Position numbers and translations under genes: made by a program. Of a stretch of DNA of 64,000 nucleotides, positions 31,469 to 44,800 are shown piece after piece (position 1 is the first letter of the stretch; each line of letters starts with the position of its first letter). The stretch is taken from contig NC_067196.1 in the NCBI RefSeq assembly GCF_000699445.3, positions 90,801,364 to 90,865,363 of the forward strand. Direction: 5' to 3'. This DNA comes from Schistosoma haematobium. Taxonomy: Eukaryota; Platyhelminthes; Trematoda; Strigeidida; Schistosomatidae. Under the pieces are notes generated by a model. The model was given only the letters and a program-made list of their open reading frames with translations. It had not been told where the DNA came from and made no database searches.

Positions 31469-34400
31469 ATGAGCGTGTTCTATGAATTTCAATGTGATCT
31501 AATGAGACAACGTTGTTTTGTTCATCTGAACTATTTCAGATATACTTTTCCATCTGGCCAGTTCATACTGCTGAGTTCGGTTATCGTAATAATTTCAACA
31601 TTTTTTGATTGTCATGAAATTTGCAAGAATCCTGGACTATTGGATTATAGAAAATTAATTTTTGGAGACGACTCACATGAATACGTAAGAAATCAGTCGG
31701 GTTCTAATACACATATTCAGTCTCACTATTACTACTATTTCCGGACAATCCGCCGTAATCAGCCTTCTCCAGTTGTAGATGAAACGTTTGTAAGATTGAC
31801 TGCTGACGAGGTGAGTTGATCTCAGTTTGTAATGACCGTATTAATTCATATGTTTGTATATTTTCAAGAAAATCCCTCCGAAATTCCTGTTTAAATTCTA
31901 TGGCACAGACGTCAGTGAACTAACGATGTACAGTCATGGTAAGAGAATGATTTTCTTCGAACAAAAATTGTTATTGAGTTTTGCTTATTCACACGGTTCA
32001 TACAATTCATTTTAGTCTCCAGTTTATTTCAAAGTGTTTCCTTCATTCACTGCAGATTGTCAATCAAATTACATATTTTCATTCAATAAACACAGGTACA
32101 ATAGAAATGAAAGCAACAAAAGGATCAGGAACGATTTACACTGACTTACAAAAGGGTGGGTTGCATGAACATCAGATTTTGAATAAGAGTGAGTTATTAT
32201 ATTATTCAGTGATATTTTGTCTCGTTTTTTATTTCGCACTTTCCGTTTTGCGTAAACGATTCATTACTTTACTTGGTTATTTCATGAAAACTCAGCAGTA
32301 CACAGTGATTATTTTGTTTCTGTGATTCGGTAGCCTGAAATGTGTTCACAGCACGTATTACTGTCCAATGAAAACGTGGAATGAAACAGTGATTTACTTT
32401 AGAAATAGGTACAAATTGATTGAGTAGAAATAACAAATCTGATGATGCAGTCACTCAAGTGAAAACCACCTGCTCTACTGTCTGTTCAAACTACTATAAA
32501 ACAGACATCTCACCACTGTGACACTTCGTGGTAGACTCAATGAATTGAATCAAACTACAGCTACAACAATAAGCAATGTTGTGTGGGAAATCAGTTTGCA
32601 TTATTGAAGCACGTGAACTGTCATGTTATGTGCGATGTCCTCTAAATCTTTTCTGTCACTTACATAGTTCTTAAACGTTAAGTGTCTCTCGTCACATTTT
32701 CTTGATTATCATATTCGTATGATCATGAAGTTAGAACTAATGCGCTTTCTTAAACATCTAGTCAACGAACAACCATTGACAACCTGCTAGTACAACATGA
32801 TTGATTCGAACCAGAACACTTAGAACATAAAAATGAAGTTAATTCACTCGCTCAGTTATCAGGATTAATGACATTGGAATAGCATTTCTGCATAATAGCT
32901 AGGTAAATAGAGCAAACACTGATTCATTGGAATAACAGGATCTCGGAAAATTATTTCGTATGTGCATGGTCGGTAGGATATCAACGGTATCTTAGTTAAC
33001 CAAAAAGTTTTAGAACCGACGTTCTAGATGTAAAATATTCTTCACTGTTGTCGACATTGAAATGTTCATCTCGTCGTTGAAATAATAATGATAATAATGA
33101 TAAGGATCCTTCAAACTCTCATCTACTTGAAGTGGTTTATTTAAATGTTGAAAAGAAGATGATAGCTGGTTTCTAAACTCATTCTGTGTTGAAATGCATG
33201 TTTTTTAAAGGGGCGGATATTCAGAATGCAGATGTATAAACACAACTTCTTTTTCTTTCATTATTTCAGAGGAATTATTGGCTGTCCGAAGCATTTTTCA
33301 CCGAAACGTTGATGGTAAAAGTATGTATTCATTAAATGATTGTTTGAACGCATGTGATATATTAACACTTACACCATCATTCCTTGTAATTACTCTCACG
33401 TTTTCTATTTGACACGCGTAACTGAATTCTTTTCAAAAATTGACTGAAGTAATGCAGCGTGAACATTCTGAAAAATTAGGCGGAAACTATATATGGAATC
33501 CACTGATTGTTTGAACACATAGATTGAGATATAAAAAACAGATGAAATAAGCACGAACATACTAGATTTGGCGAGTAATAAATAGATCAATGTGGATAAA
33601 TCAATTCAAAATCTCAGTAGTGTGATAAACCTGTAGTCCGGTACTTATTTTGAATCCATTTATCAGTTGTCCTCTATGAACGATCTTGCACTGTAGTCCG
33701 TCTGTTGAGTTCCGGATAATGTTGATAATCTTCTCAAGAACTTAGGAGTTTCGAAGAAGTTTCAATAAAGTCCTCCTATCTACACTGTCAAATGCCTTTA
33801 CATAATCAATGAAGTTGATGTACAGTGTTGAGTTTCACTCAAATAATTGTTCGACGATGATCCGTAGTGTCTCAATTTGGTCTATGCACGATTGATCCTT
33901 ACGGAATCCATCCTGTCGATCTCGAGTTCGGGTGTCTACTGCGTCTTTTGTTCGGTTCAGCAACACTCTGTTAAAGACGTTCCCTGGTACTGACATTAGT
34001 GTGATGCATCTGCAGTCCTCATATTTGCTCAGATCTACTTTCTTTGCTATCTTGATGATTTGCCTTTCTTTTCAGTCCGTCCGTATTTCGTCCTCCCCCC
34101 AATTCCTCGTCAATAGAAGGTGGAGCATATTCGCAGTTACTTGAATGTGTGACTTCAATTCTTCAGCTGGTATATTGTCAGGTCCTGCTGCTTTTCTGCT
34201 CTTGATTTGTCTGATAGCCATTCCGGTTTCTCCGGTTGTTCGTGTAGTGACATCTATAGATAGGTCTGAGCGTGCTTGTCTGATGTCCGGTGGATTCTAT
34301 AGAGCTGGTCTATTCAACAGTTCCCCAAAGTACTCTACCTATCTATTCCTCGATTCCTGAATCTTGATGATTGTCTTTTCTTCTTTGTCCGGTCTCTTTG

Positions 34401-37400
34401 GTTTAGTATATTTCCCTGCAAGTTTCTTCGTCGTACCGAATAGTTGTTTCATATTTCCTTCTCTTGCAGCTCTTTCCACCGTGGTTAATAGTTCTTCTTA
34501 GCATTCCTACTTGTCGGCTTTAATGTTCTTCTTCACTTGCTTGTTTGCTTCTATGTACTCAACCTGTGTCTTGACTATCTCTGCTCGTGTTCGGCTGTGA
34601 TTAGTTGCTGTGTTCTTGTTCTTCCTTCATTCAATCTCGTCCAGTGTTCCTACAGAGATCCATTCTCTATAATGATGCTTGTTGCTGCCTCCTGGCACCT
34701 CTTAACACGTTGACGCTAGTGCTTCTTTGCTACCTTTCCAGTTGTCCTCCATAGTAGTTTCTTCCTCCTCCAGTAAATCCTATAAGGCTTGGAACCTGTT
34801 GTTGAGGGCTAGTTTGAATTCGTTGAATTTGTTAGTATCTCGAAGGAAGGGTGTATTATACCCCGTTAGTGCTGTTTGTTCAGTTGTTCAGTTCTTCTTT
34901 AGCTTCAGGTTTAAATTGGCGACAACTAGGTGGTGTTGTGATCTGAAGCTCTGTCAGCTCCTCTCCTGCTTCTCACTTGTTCAATTGTCCATGAGAGTTT
35001 TCGTTGATGCTGATATGATCTATCTGGTTCTCTGTGGTGTGATGCAGTGAGATCCAAGTAGCTTTGTGTATAAAAGTGTGTGGAAATATTGTGCCACCTG
35101 ACCAAGTTGTTGAATGCATACAGATTTGCAAATCTCCACCCATTTTCGTTTCTCTCTCCCAGTCAATCCATGTCCTCTCATGATATCTTCATATCGAGTG
35201 TTGTCTATTCCGACTTTTGCGTTTAGATCTCCCATCTGAATGGTGAGGTTGTTTCTTGAGCACTTCGCTGTGATTGACTGCAGCCTATCGTAGAACTGAT
35301 CTCTATCGTCGTCGTTGCTATCATCGGTGGGTGCATATGATTTAAAAGCATTCATCGTGATCCCGTTCATATTTGTGTTGAATGATGCTTTGATGATTTT
35401 AGATCCGTGAGATTCCCATCCTACATGTGCGTTTCGTGCTACTTCCTGAGTGTGTGGAGCATTTTTCTGTTCGTGACTCGATTTCGTTCAATTCGATTAA
35501 CTTATTCTGATCACCACCAAGGTGTTTCTCCTTATCTCAGTAGCTACTTGATTAGTCGATCTCATGTTCAACAATTCTTCTTTACTCGTTCTTGGGAGGG
35601 TTAGTAATTGTAGGAGAGCTACAGGTATAATTGCATGACGTTCAGCAGATTATATTTACTTCGAATTCACCTTGAGAAATCATTTGAGAAAACACGATAA
35701 ATATCTGCCTAAATCTGATCACTGTGTGGGTAGACACATACAAAGTCACATCTGACAATAACATGCTCATCATAAATTCCTGAAATTTTAAATGACGACA
35801 GTTTTCTTGTTACAGATGTTGAATTGAAGGTGTTAAATCTCATACATCCAAGCGGGAAGATATCAATTTATTATGAGAACGTAAGTCGCACAATTGAATA
35901 AATTACAGTTGTTTTGTTTCAAGTCTTTCAGATTATTACACTATTTAATGCAATTCAATACAGTCGAATGCATCAAGATACATTGAAGACGACAGAAAGA
36001 GATCAACATTTTTTCATGTGCATACAGACCATATGAAACTATTAACAATCCTTTTGTGACACACTTTATTCTAGCATTTTTATAAAAGAGTGAATGGTAA
36101 GGAGTCAACTGAAGAAATTCTGGTGTCTTCGTGCCGACTAAAGACAAACAGTGTGGGTTAGGGTACTACTGTAATGAACAAGAACATGAGTGGGGGCAAT
36201 CGAATATAATTGATAGGAAATTACAGAACTTGTTAATAAAATCTAACAATCATATAGTAGATGCTTAATTTGCAAAATGTCCATCAATTGTCTTAAAATG
36301 ACTCAGACTTCAATTTTCTTGCATTTTCATACAAATTGCATTCTGTCTTCAATGTTTACTGCTCAATCCTCTTGTCTCTCTGGTGCCAGACATTCCGTTC
36401 CTGCCTAACGTCATATACTTCTTATATGGATATAAGTAACCCGCACCACACTACAAAGGAACAATTATATATTGTCAAGCTTCGTTACGTCTTCTGAAGA
36501 TTAGATGTTTGAAGTGTTCACTCTTGAATAATCTTAGTCATAATTTGTTCAAATATTGATTGCTTTTCAGTGTGTGACTGTTTGAATGTCAGGTTTTATT
36601 GATTCACCCATTCGGAATACAGGCAATCAGGATGGGCTTGTAAGATGAAAGGTGTCATGTGTGTTGAACTGAATCAGTTTTGATTGTTTCGAGGTAATCG
36701 GAACACATTATGGGAAGCATTCGCCAGCGAAATGAACTCTAATGGATGGAAGTGAGCACATCAACACAATCACACCACATGACAACACATACACATGCAG
36801 CAAAATTACAGTTGCTCACAATCACATTTTTGTCGACCGACGTGGAAATTCATCTCACAGTATATCACCTCATTCCATGATAGATAGATAGATAAATCGT
36901 TCATCTAACTTCTCTGAAGTTGACAAATGAGGTGAGTCAGAATATGTTTGTAGACTAGATGGAACATAGTTCTAAGGCAACTGAGAGATCATTGCGGTTA
37001 CTGTGAGTGTGATAATTTGTCTTTGTATAATATAATGTGAATGGCGACACATTACTTCAATGGTTGGTTGATTTTGTGATAGGTGTTAGTGTGTTGACAG
37101 ATCTTGACTCAGACATCCATTACATATTTTCAGGTTCCTATGGAAATCGGGGAAAATGAATTGAAATCAACCGTTTACGTTCGATTTGAGTGTGGAGGTA
37201 ACAAATGTCATTTATATTCTGATTTACACTGAAATACATGAACAACCATCTGTTAGACTAATGTCGCTCTCTTTTTGTAACTTATTTTCTGTGTATCAAC
37301 ACATGTCATGTCACATGAGATAAAGAGTCATTGGATATTTGAAGGAATATTTCGCATATGTTTACTGATTGACTGATCCAGACAGGGATATATGAACAAC

Positions 37401-40400
37401 CAAATTAGGTAGATGATACAGCCATTATTTTATTCACTTACTCACTGTTCAAGTCGTCAAACCTGTAGTCCTTAGTTTTATACTACTCAATACAAAAGGA
37501 AGCATATTTTGTCGAACAGGACTCATAGTTGTTTTACACAATGCTGAAACTTCACGCTAAGCTGAAATGGTCGTATGTTGTTGAAAGGTGAAGCTGAGTT
37601 CCAAGGCAAGCGTTTAGTGTAAGTGATTAGGTTGGATGCAGTCTATAATAATTGGATGTGAGAAAGTGTATTAAGCATTTGGTTAAGAGTTACCTGATGA
37701 TCTGTTGCAATGTGTTGCTGAGTCGTTTCACAGTAAACCTCAATGTTGATAATTTGTGAAATTATTTCTAATGAGCTTAACATATATTTTAAAGATGTTG
37801 CACTGACACGCTTATAACACAAATTCAGAAACTTAACGACATCATTTTTCATTTACTGGTTAGACGATGACCGCTTTCGAAACCAAATGTGATTTAAAGC
37901 ATATTGCGTGAAAATGCTGTTTGACCATTATTGTATTCATGATAAGATATTAAACTGTTTCTTATTTTGATTGCTCCTTATACGAGCAAACACATTGTTA
38001 TACATAAATCGAAAATCAATATTTTAAGTTTCTTCATCCGTAAACCTTATTTGAACAAGGACTGAAACATTCTAATATTATTGTTGATGGAAGATGGATC
38101 AAAACTAAAACTTTGGTCGAGTATGAAGTTGCCGGGGTATGTTCAATATTATTTTATCATAGTTGACTATTCTCACACTTGGTTGCACAATTTCTGTTTC
38201 GTAAAATTGAAGAGTTCATGTATAATTTTGGTCAGTTATTAAATGATATTTAACCATCAATCTCAACTCTCGTCACATCAAACGTCTACTCACTGTTGAA
38301 TATTTAAAATGATTAGAGACACATTTTGAACCACGATACAAGTCATCACTTTGATGAAATTTACCTAGACAAAACGGTAGTTCAGATGATATAAGCCAGT
38401 TAGTTGATTTTGCATTGACTCGACAGTGTCATTTATTTTTTCATGTGGAACTTATGATAGTGAATTTCCACGAGGTGTTGGATTCACGGAAACACTGTGA
38501 AATTTTAAATAGGTTGAATGCAATATCACAATTTCCTAAATCTTTACTTTATCCTACTCGACCGGTAAATTGAAGGTATATACAAGTTACTTGTCGGATT
38601 TTAATTTATCATTGTCAGGAGATATTAATACAGTATCAAAAATACTGACGATTTTCATGGAATGAGTATGTTTTCTTTCTGGTGAATACTTAAGTGAATA
38701 ACCATAAACGTTATTCAGTTCATATTAGGGCGTGGGATACAACCCATCTTTCAGTCATTAAACTGACATCATGAAATGAAATTCAACAAACATCAAGTGC
38801 AACACGCTTTGCTGAATGCAGTGACAGCACAGTATGTACATTCCTGAAAGTTCACAGTCAATAAAATCCACGAAATTTGCTCGCCGATACTCATCGTTCA
38901 TTATTGAACGTAGTTTTGTTCAACATCAACATGATGTCGTCAAATGTGAGTGACATTGAAAGTGTACTGAATTTCGTGTTGCGCAATATGATGAAAAATT
39001 CACACTGAATGAAACATCACCCAACTGCGAAATTACCATCATGTCATTGAGTTATAGTTACATGTTTTTTAGTTCACCAATGTTTTATTTGATAACTTGT
39101 AATGCGATCACTTTATTGTTTTCACCAAAGATTGCCCAAACCACGAGTCGATTAAAGCATGTGGAGACGCAAAAATATTGAACGCAAAGTGTATGTGGTG
39201 TGAACATGCCAATATGTGCATTACCAGTAATGATAAGGATACTCACAAAGTCGATGGTTGCCGGAAGAAAGTAAGTAATCGGTAGACTTCACAGGTTGTA
39301 TTCAGTATCAACATATTTGTAAATCTACTTACTCGGAAGAACATTTCACTGCATTGTTTAAGACTAATGCCTGAAAACCTGTCCATTTTCAGCTCATAGA
39401 ATGTGAACAGACTTCCAATATCCAATATGAAACCGTAAATCTACGGACGCTGTCGAAAGATATCGGTGAAAATAGTTTAAATGATCAAGCGTAATCTGTT
39501 GAAAATCGTGTAGCGCGATTGAGTGATTAGTGCAAGTTCCCAAAACTGTCGTAGTTCAAATTCAGAATAAGTATTTCTGATTCCTTGTTGTGAAATGTGT
39601 GTTCTGTATGAACAGCATCAATAAAACCGACAGTTATAAGTCTGTTGATTGATATTGAGATTGTGATAAGATTCGACATCCAGGGAAAAAATTCATCACA
39701 CAAATATTAGTCGTTTGTTGATTGTAGGACAATGTATACTTATCACATTGACTGTCAAATCGGTAGCAGATATCTTGAATCATTATTCATTGATCACACA
39801 GTACAAAAATAAATTATGTAACTATTAGTTGAATTCACTTGTGTCAACAATACTGAAAATAATGTATATTGAATGATCAAATATTTAATATTTTATTATA
39901 TTGCCTTTATTTCATTCTTCTGAAGAGCTCGATTGTCGACGTTTCTAGAGAACCAAAACCTATCGAAGAAGAAGAAGAAACAACTCCAACAGTAAATGAA
40001 GCCGGCTTAAGAAATGAATTGAGGCAGACTACTAATAACACTGAAACGCATTTGGTAAATATTTGATATTTGGTTATATTGCTACTATTTCATTCTTCTG
40101 AAGAGCTCGATTGTCGACGTTCCTGGAGAACCAGCACTTATCGAAAAAAAGAAAAACAACTCCAACAATAAATGAAGCTGACTTAAGAAATGAATTGAGG
40201 CAGACTACTAGTAACACTGAAACGCATTTGGTAAATATTCGATATTGAGTAGTTATTGTACTGTTTTGCTTTTTCAGAATGTGACTACAGATACGACAGA
40301 CGATGAAGAGCAAAAGAAGTCCCGCAATTACTCGTATATTATCGTACCAGTAATTGTCACATTCATTGTCGTATGCAGTGGATGTGTCATAGGGTTATGG

Positions 40401-40430
40401 TTTTACAGAAAGAAGAGAAGTATGCCATGA
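31469..40430 (+). CDS. egg protein CP391S-like type I membrane protein (PSI/plexin-like), multi-exon
   Basis: A spliced host gene of about 408 codons. Exons by splice sites and protein continuity: 31469-31810, 31869-31938, 32096-32188, 33270-33320, 35816-35880, 37134-37197, 38060-38136, 39131-39270, 39393-39434, 39926-40054 and 40278-40430. Exon 1 has a hydrophobic segment (FILLSSVIVIISTFF), probably a signal anchor or peptide; the second Met (MRQRC) may be the true start. The ectodomain reads FKFYG, IEMKATKGSGTIYTD, VELKVLNLIHPSGKISIYYE and TLVEYEVAG, the PLXDC-like pattern. Exon 8 is a PSI module (DCPNH, CMWCEH, DGC). Exon 10 is acidic (IEEEEET). The last exon has a membrane helix (IIVPVIVTFIVVCSGCVIGL) and a short basic tail (YRKKRSMP). 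The family is known as schistosome egg proteins; the function is unknown. The exon 7 to 8 join is out of phase by one base (see findings). Intron 4 carries an antisense SR2. Confidence 0.82.
33640..35475 (-). mobile_element. SR2-like LINE inside intron 4 of the CP391S-like gene
   Basis: An antisense internal SR2 fragment. In minus order: endonuclease pieces (NGITMNAFKSYAPTDDSN and IQMGDLNAKVG, 35020-35370), linker frames, then RT fingers (IRQIKSRKAAGPDNIPAE near 34150-34215; HITLMSVPGNVFNRVL near 33950-34020). It stops within the palm at 33640. Both ends of the element are missing, unusual for LINE insertion. From about 33766 to 35433 it is nearly identical to the inverted copy at 42.4-44.0 kb, sharing its stops and frameshifts. 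Confidence 0.85.
40104..40230 (+). pseudogene. tandemly duplicated, frameshifted copy of CP391S-like exon 10
   Basis: This 127-bp segment, with its own acceptor-like (TTCTGAAG) and donor (TTG/GTAAAT) context, duplicates exon 10 (39926-40054, 129 bp) together with flanking intron. It is 2 bp shorter in the poly-Glu codon run, which changes the frame and gives a stop (TGA) soon after. Because exon 10 starts and ends in phase 0, skipping the second copy leaves the gene intact. Confidence 0.82.
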
Positions 40431-40526
40431 TTCGCACAAACGCCTTCTTATTTGTTGTTTTCATCAAGCTGACTGTTATTTTACTTTTCATTTGATTAAA
40501 ACAATTTTGATTATGTTAATCATTTC

Positions 40527-40532
40527 AATAAA
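40527..40532 (+). terminator. polyadenylation signal of the CP391S-like gene
   Basis: AATAAA lies 97 bp after the stop codon, in an AT-rich 3' region. Confidence 0.7.
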
Positions 40533-40599
40533 TTGCTGATTGTTTCATGGAAATACACACAATATTCATGATTGTTTGTAGAATATATAATATGGTTTT

Positions 40600-41610
40600 C
40601 TGTGTTTATGTGATTGTTTTCATTCGGTAAAAACTGATTAGTTTTACAAGAGTTTACGGCATTCCATTTTGTGAATTAACAGTATCGTGTATACGTGATT
40701 ATGTGACAATTGTAATCAACAGTGAATCCGTTGTGAATGTCCAGTTTGATGAAGCCTCACTACTGAAAAATATCATTTGAAAGTGTCGATGTTCGTTGTT
40801 TGAAACTGAATTGTCGGAATACCGCATTGACATTTAACGATGCACCTCATTCCTCCGTTATTCGATTATCCACTGTTTAGTAAAAGCCTGATGACAGACT
40901 ATTGTTAATTAGGAGTTATGAATGCTGATTATGAAATATTTCTATAGGGTTAAGCTGATACTCAAGTATTAATGAGGAAAAATATAGGTTCAATAAACTA
41001 GTAACAGTCCTGTCGTAGCATTGCTAAATAAGATGAAAGATTTTTTAAAAAAGCACACTGTAATGTAAATAATCGATCCTAATCTCATGGAAATATGGGA
41101 AAACATCATACAAAGATTGACTCGTCAGCTGGCTGCACCTGTATCACAGAGTTGGTGTGTCACTGTGGTACTCGGACTCAGTATTGTTTTCTTCGAAAAT
41201 CGTCGCGTCATCCCCTAAGTTATCAACATGTATATTCACTACCTTCTGCACACAGCTTCAATACACCATAATTAGGTGAACAGGGATTAATAAATGTTTG
41301 TCCTGTGGCAAACTGCATTCTCGGAACTCATATATTGTTTGTGATCCTGAACGCTTAAATTGTCACAAAACTGGATACATTATGTCGGTATTTTAGACTT
41401 ATTGATGATACCAGACACCATTATTAAATTCTAATATGATTGGAGCCTTTTGTGATAATATTTTGCTTTCATCCACGATTTTGAATGCGCTTGCCACATG
41501 TGAGAGCAATTAAATATGTCTTTTTGTTCATTCCGCAATCCCATTGTTGACACAGGCAGTATACCGTCAATCATTTTATTTGAACTTTGAATTTAGAGGG
41601 GCACTAAAAT
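40600..41610. other. unassigned 3' flank
   Basis: Contains a small SM-alpha-like piece near 41120-41180 (minus; GCTGACGAGTC and the tail of the hammerhead side). Otherwise no feature was seen. Confidence 0.4.
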
Positions 41611-41613
41611 AAC

Positions 41614-41880
41614 TTGCCCTCACTAGCTTTCAAAGAAGATTCTGATGCTTTGGTTAAAACGGTCATGGCCCCCTGTGTTAAGTGCTATGATGGGCTAAGA
41701 ATTCAGTCTTCGACATTGAATCCCCGTTTGTTGAGGCAAACACGCACCACAGTTGAACCTGAAGATATTCCGAGTCACATTGATTGTTCTCAAGTGTTCG
41801 GCGAAGGTGACTTATGGGAAGTCTGTCTTCATAATCATTCGAATAAACTTTTATCAGATTTAGCAGCGATTACCATTATT
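41614..41880 (+). other. short ORF of unknown origin
   Basis: An open frame reads LAFKEDSDALVKTVMAPC, then FGEDLWEVCLHNH-like residues (the actual run is FGEGDLWEVCLHNH). It leads directly into the SR2 5' leader at about 41885. Possibly an exon remnant or repeat-derived; not recognised. Confidence 0.3.
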
Positions 41881-41884
41881 TTTA

Positions 41885-44800
41885 ACCCCGCCTGTAGCTC
41901 TTCTAGAGTTACTGCCGGTCCCAAGCCTGGGTAAAAGACAATGATTATGCATGCGGTTAGCGGCCCCGTCCCGTAGAAAACTAACTCGCCAGAAAAACAC
42001 TTAACAGAAAAATTATTTCACACCATTTAAACACTGCTCTGGGAGTAAGAAGGTCTCCATTTTGAAGAACTATGACGCTTCATGATGAAAACCAAGTTCC
42101 TGCAAGAGTCACTAGGCAGGTGCTGCTTCTAACAGCCAAAGCAAAAATTGTTATAGGTACATGGAACGTCCGGACAATGTGGGGACCGGAGAGATTAGTC
42201 AAATGGCAACAGAAATAAGGAGATACAATTTGGCAGTACTGGAAATCAACGAAACCAATTGGACTCAAGCTGAACAACAAAGGCTGAATACAGGAGAGAT
42301 CCTGCTACACCCCGGTTATGAAGAGGAAAATGCTTCGCACACTCAGGGAGTTGTTCTAATGCTGTAGAAAGTAGCGCGAAACGCACATGTAGGATAGGAA
42401 TCTCACGGATCTAAAATCATCAAAGCATCATTCAACACAAATATGAACGGGATCACGATGAATGCTTTTAAATCATATGCACCCACCGATGATAGCAACG
42501 ACGACGATAGAGATCAGTTCTACGATAGGCTGCAGTCAATCACAGCGAAGTGCTCAAGAAACAACCTCACCATTCAGATGGGAGATCTAAACGCAAAAGT
42601 CGGAATAGACAACACTCGATATGAAGATATCATGAGAGGACATGGATTGACTGGGAGAGAGAAACGAAAATGGGTGGAGATTTGCAAATCTGTATGCATT
42701 CAACAACTTGGTCAGGTGGCACAATATTTCCACACACTTTTATACACAAAGCTACTTGGATCTCACTGCATCACACCACAGAGAACCAGATAGATCATAT
42801 CAGCATCAACGAAAACTCTCATGGACAATTGAACAAGTGAGAAGCAGGAGAGGAGCTGACAGAGCTTCAGATCACAACACCACCTAGTTGTCGCCAATTT
42901 AAACCTGAAGCTAAAGAAGAACTGAACAACTGAACAAACAGCACTAACGGGGTATAATACACCCTTCCTTCGAGATACTAACAAATTCAACGAATTCAAA
43001 CTAGCCCTCAACAACAGGTTCCAAGCCTTATAGGATTTACTGGAGGAGGAAGAAACTACTATGGAGGACAACTGGAAAGGTAGCAAAGAAGCACTAGCGT
43101 CAACGTGTTAAGAGGTGCCAGGAGGCAGCAACAAGCATCATTATAGAGAATGGATCTCTGTAGGAACACTGGACGAGATTGAATGAAGGAAGAACAAGAA
43201 CACAGCAACTAATCACAGCCGAAAACGAGCAGAGATAGTCAAGACACAGGTTGAGTACATAGAAGCAAACAAGCAAGTGAAGAAGAACATTAAAGCCGAC
43301 AAGTAGGAATGCTAAGAAGAACTATTAACCACGGTGGAAAGAGCTGCAAGAGAAGGAAATATGAAACAACTATTCGGTACAACGAAGAAACTTGCAGGGA
43401 AATATACTAAACCAAAGAGACCGGACAAAGAAGAAAAGACAATCATCAAGATTCAGGAATCGAGGAATAGATAGGTAGAGTACTTTGGGGAACTGTTGAA
43501 TAGACCAGCTCTATAGAATCCACCGGACATCAGACAAGCACGCTCAGACCTATCTAGACGAACAACCGGAGAAACCGGAATGGCTATCAGACAAATCAAG
43601 AGCAGAAAAGCAGCAGGACCTGACAATATACCAGCTGAAGAATTGAAGTCACACATTCAAGTAACTGCGAATATGCTCCACCTTCTATTGACGAGGAATT
43701 GGGGGGAGGACGAAATACGGACGGACTGAAAAGAAAGGCAAATCATCAAGATAGCAAAGAAAGTAGATCTGAGCAAATATGAGGACTGCAGATGCATCAC
43801 ACTAATGTCAGTACCAGGGAACGTCTTTAACAGAGTGTTGCTGAACCGAACAAAAGACGCAGTAGACACCCGAACTCGAGATCGACAGGATGGATTCCGT
43901 AAGGATCAATCGTGCATAGACCAAATTGAGACACTACGGATCATCGTCGAACAATTATTTGAGTGAAACTCAACACTGTACATCAACCTCATTGATTATG
44001 TAAAGGCATTTGACAGTGTAGATAGGAGGACTTTATTGAAACTTGCTCGACACTCCTGAGTTCTTAAGAAGATTATCAACATTATCCGGAACTCATACGA
44101 CGGATTACAGTGTAAATTGTTGCATGGAGATCAGCTGACAGATGCATTCCAAGTTGGTTCCAGTGTCAGACAAGTCTTTTTGCTCTCCCCCTTCTTCCTT
44201 CTTCTGCTGGTCGAATGAATTTTGAAGACCTGGACATCTGAGGGAAAACATGGCATGCAATGCACAGCTAAGAATAAATTAGGCGATTTGGATCTCGCAG
44301 ACGGCCTAGCCCTCCTATCGCATACATACCAGCAAATGCAGATAAAGACAGCCAGTGTAGCAGCAATCTCTGCATCAGTAGATCTCAACATACTCAAGGG
44401 AAAATCCAACATCGCCAAATGCAACACGGAAGACAACCACTCAATCATACTTCGTGACGAATCTCTCTAGGACATGTACCTGAGAATCAACATCGATGAA
44501 CAATTTATTCAGATGCAAACGTAAAGGCGAGGATTGGCAAAGCAAGGTCCGCATTCCTGCAATTCAACAGCGTATGGAACTCAAAACAACTTTCAACCAA
44601 TATCGAGGTGAGGATCTTCCATACCAACGTCAAGGCAGTTCTACTGTACGAAGCTGAAACTTGGAGAACTACAACAACCGTCATCAAGAAGGTACAAGTA
44701 TTTATAAATAGCTGTCTACGCAAGATACTCAACATCCATTGGCCGGATACCATCAGCAATAGCCTTCTGTGGAAGAGAACAAACCAGCTTCCAGCTGAAG

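Noticed and set aside
34727..35050. 107-codon ORF repeated at 42763-43086
   Set aside because: It is the complement of the SR2 linker in both inverted copies, not an independent gene.
36880..36900. Short GATA repeat
   Set aside because: Only four units; too short to be notable, although GATA-type repeats can be abundant in some genomes.
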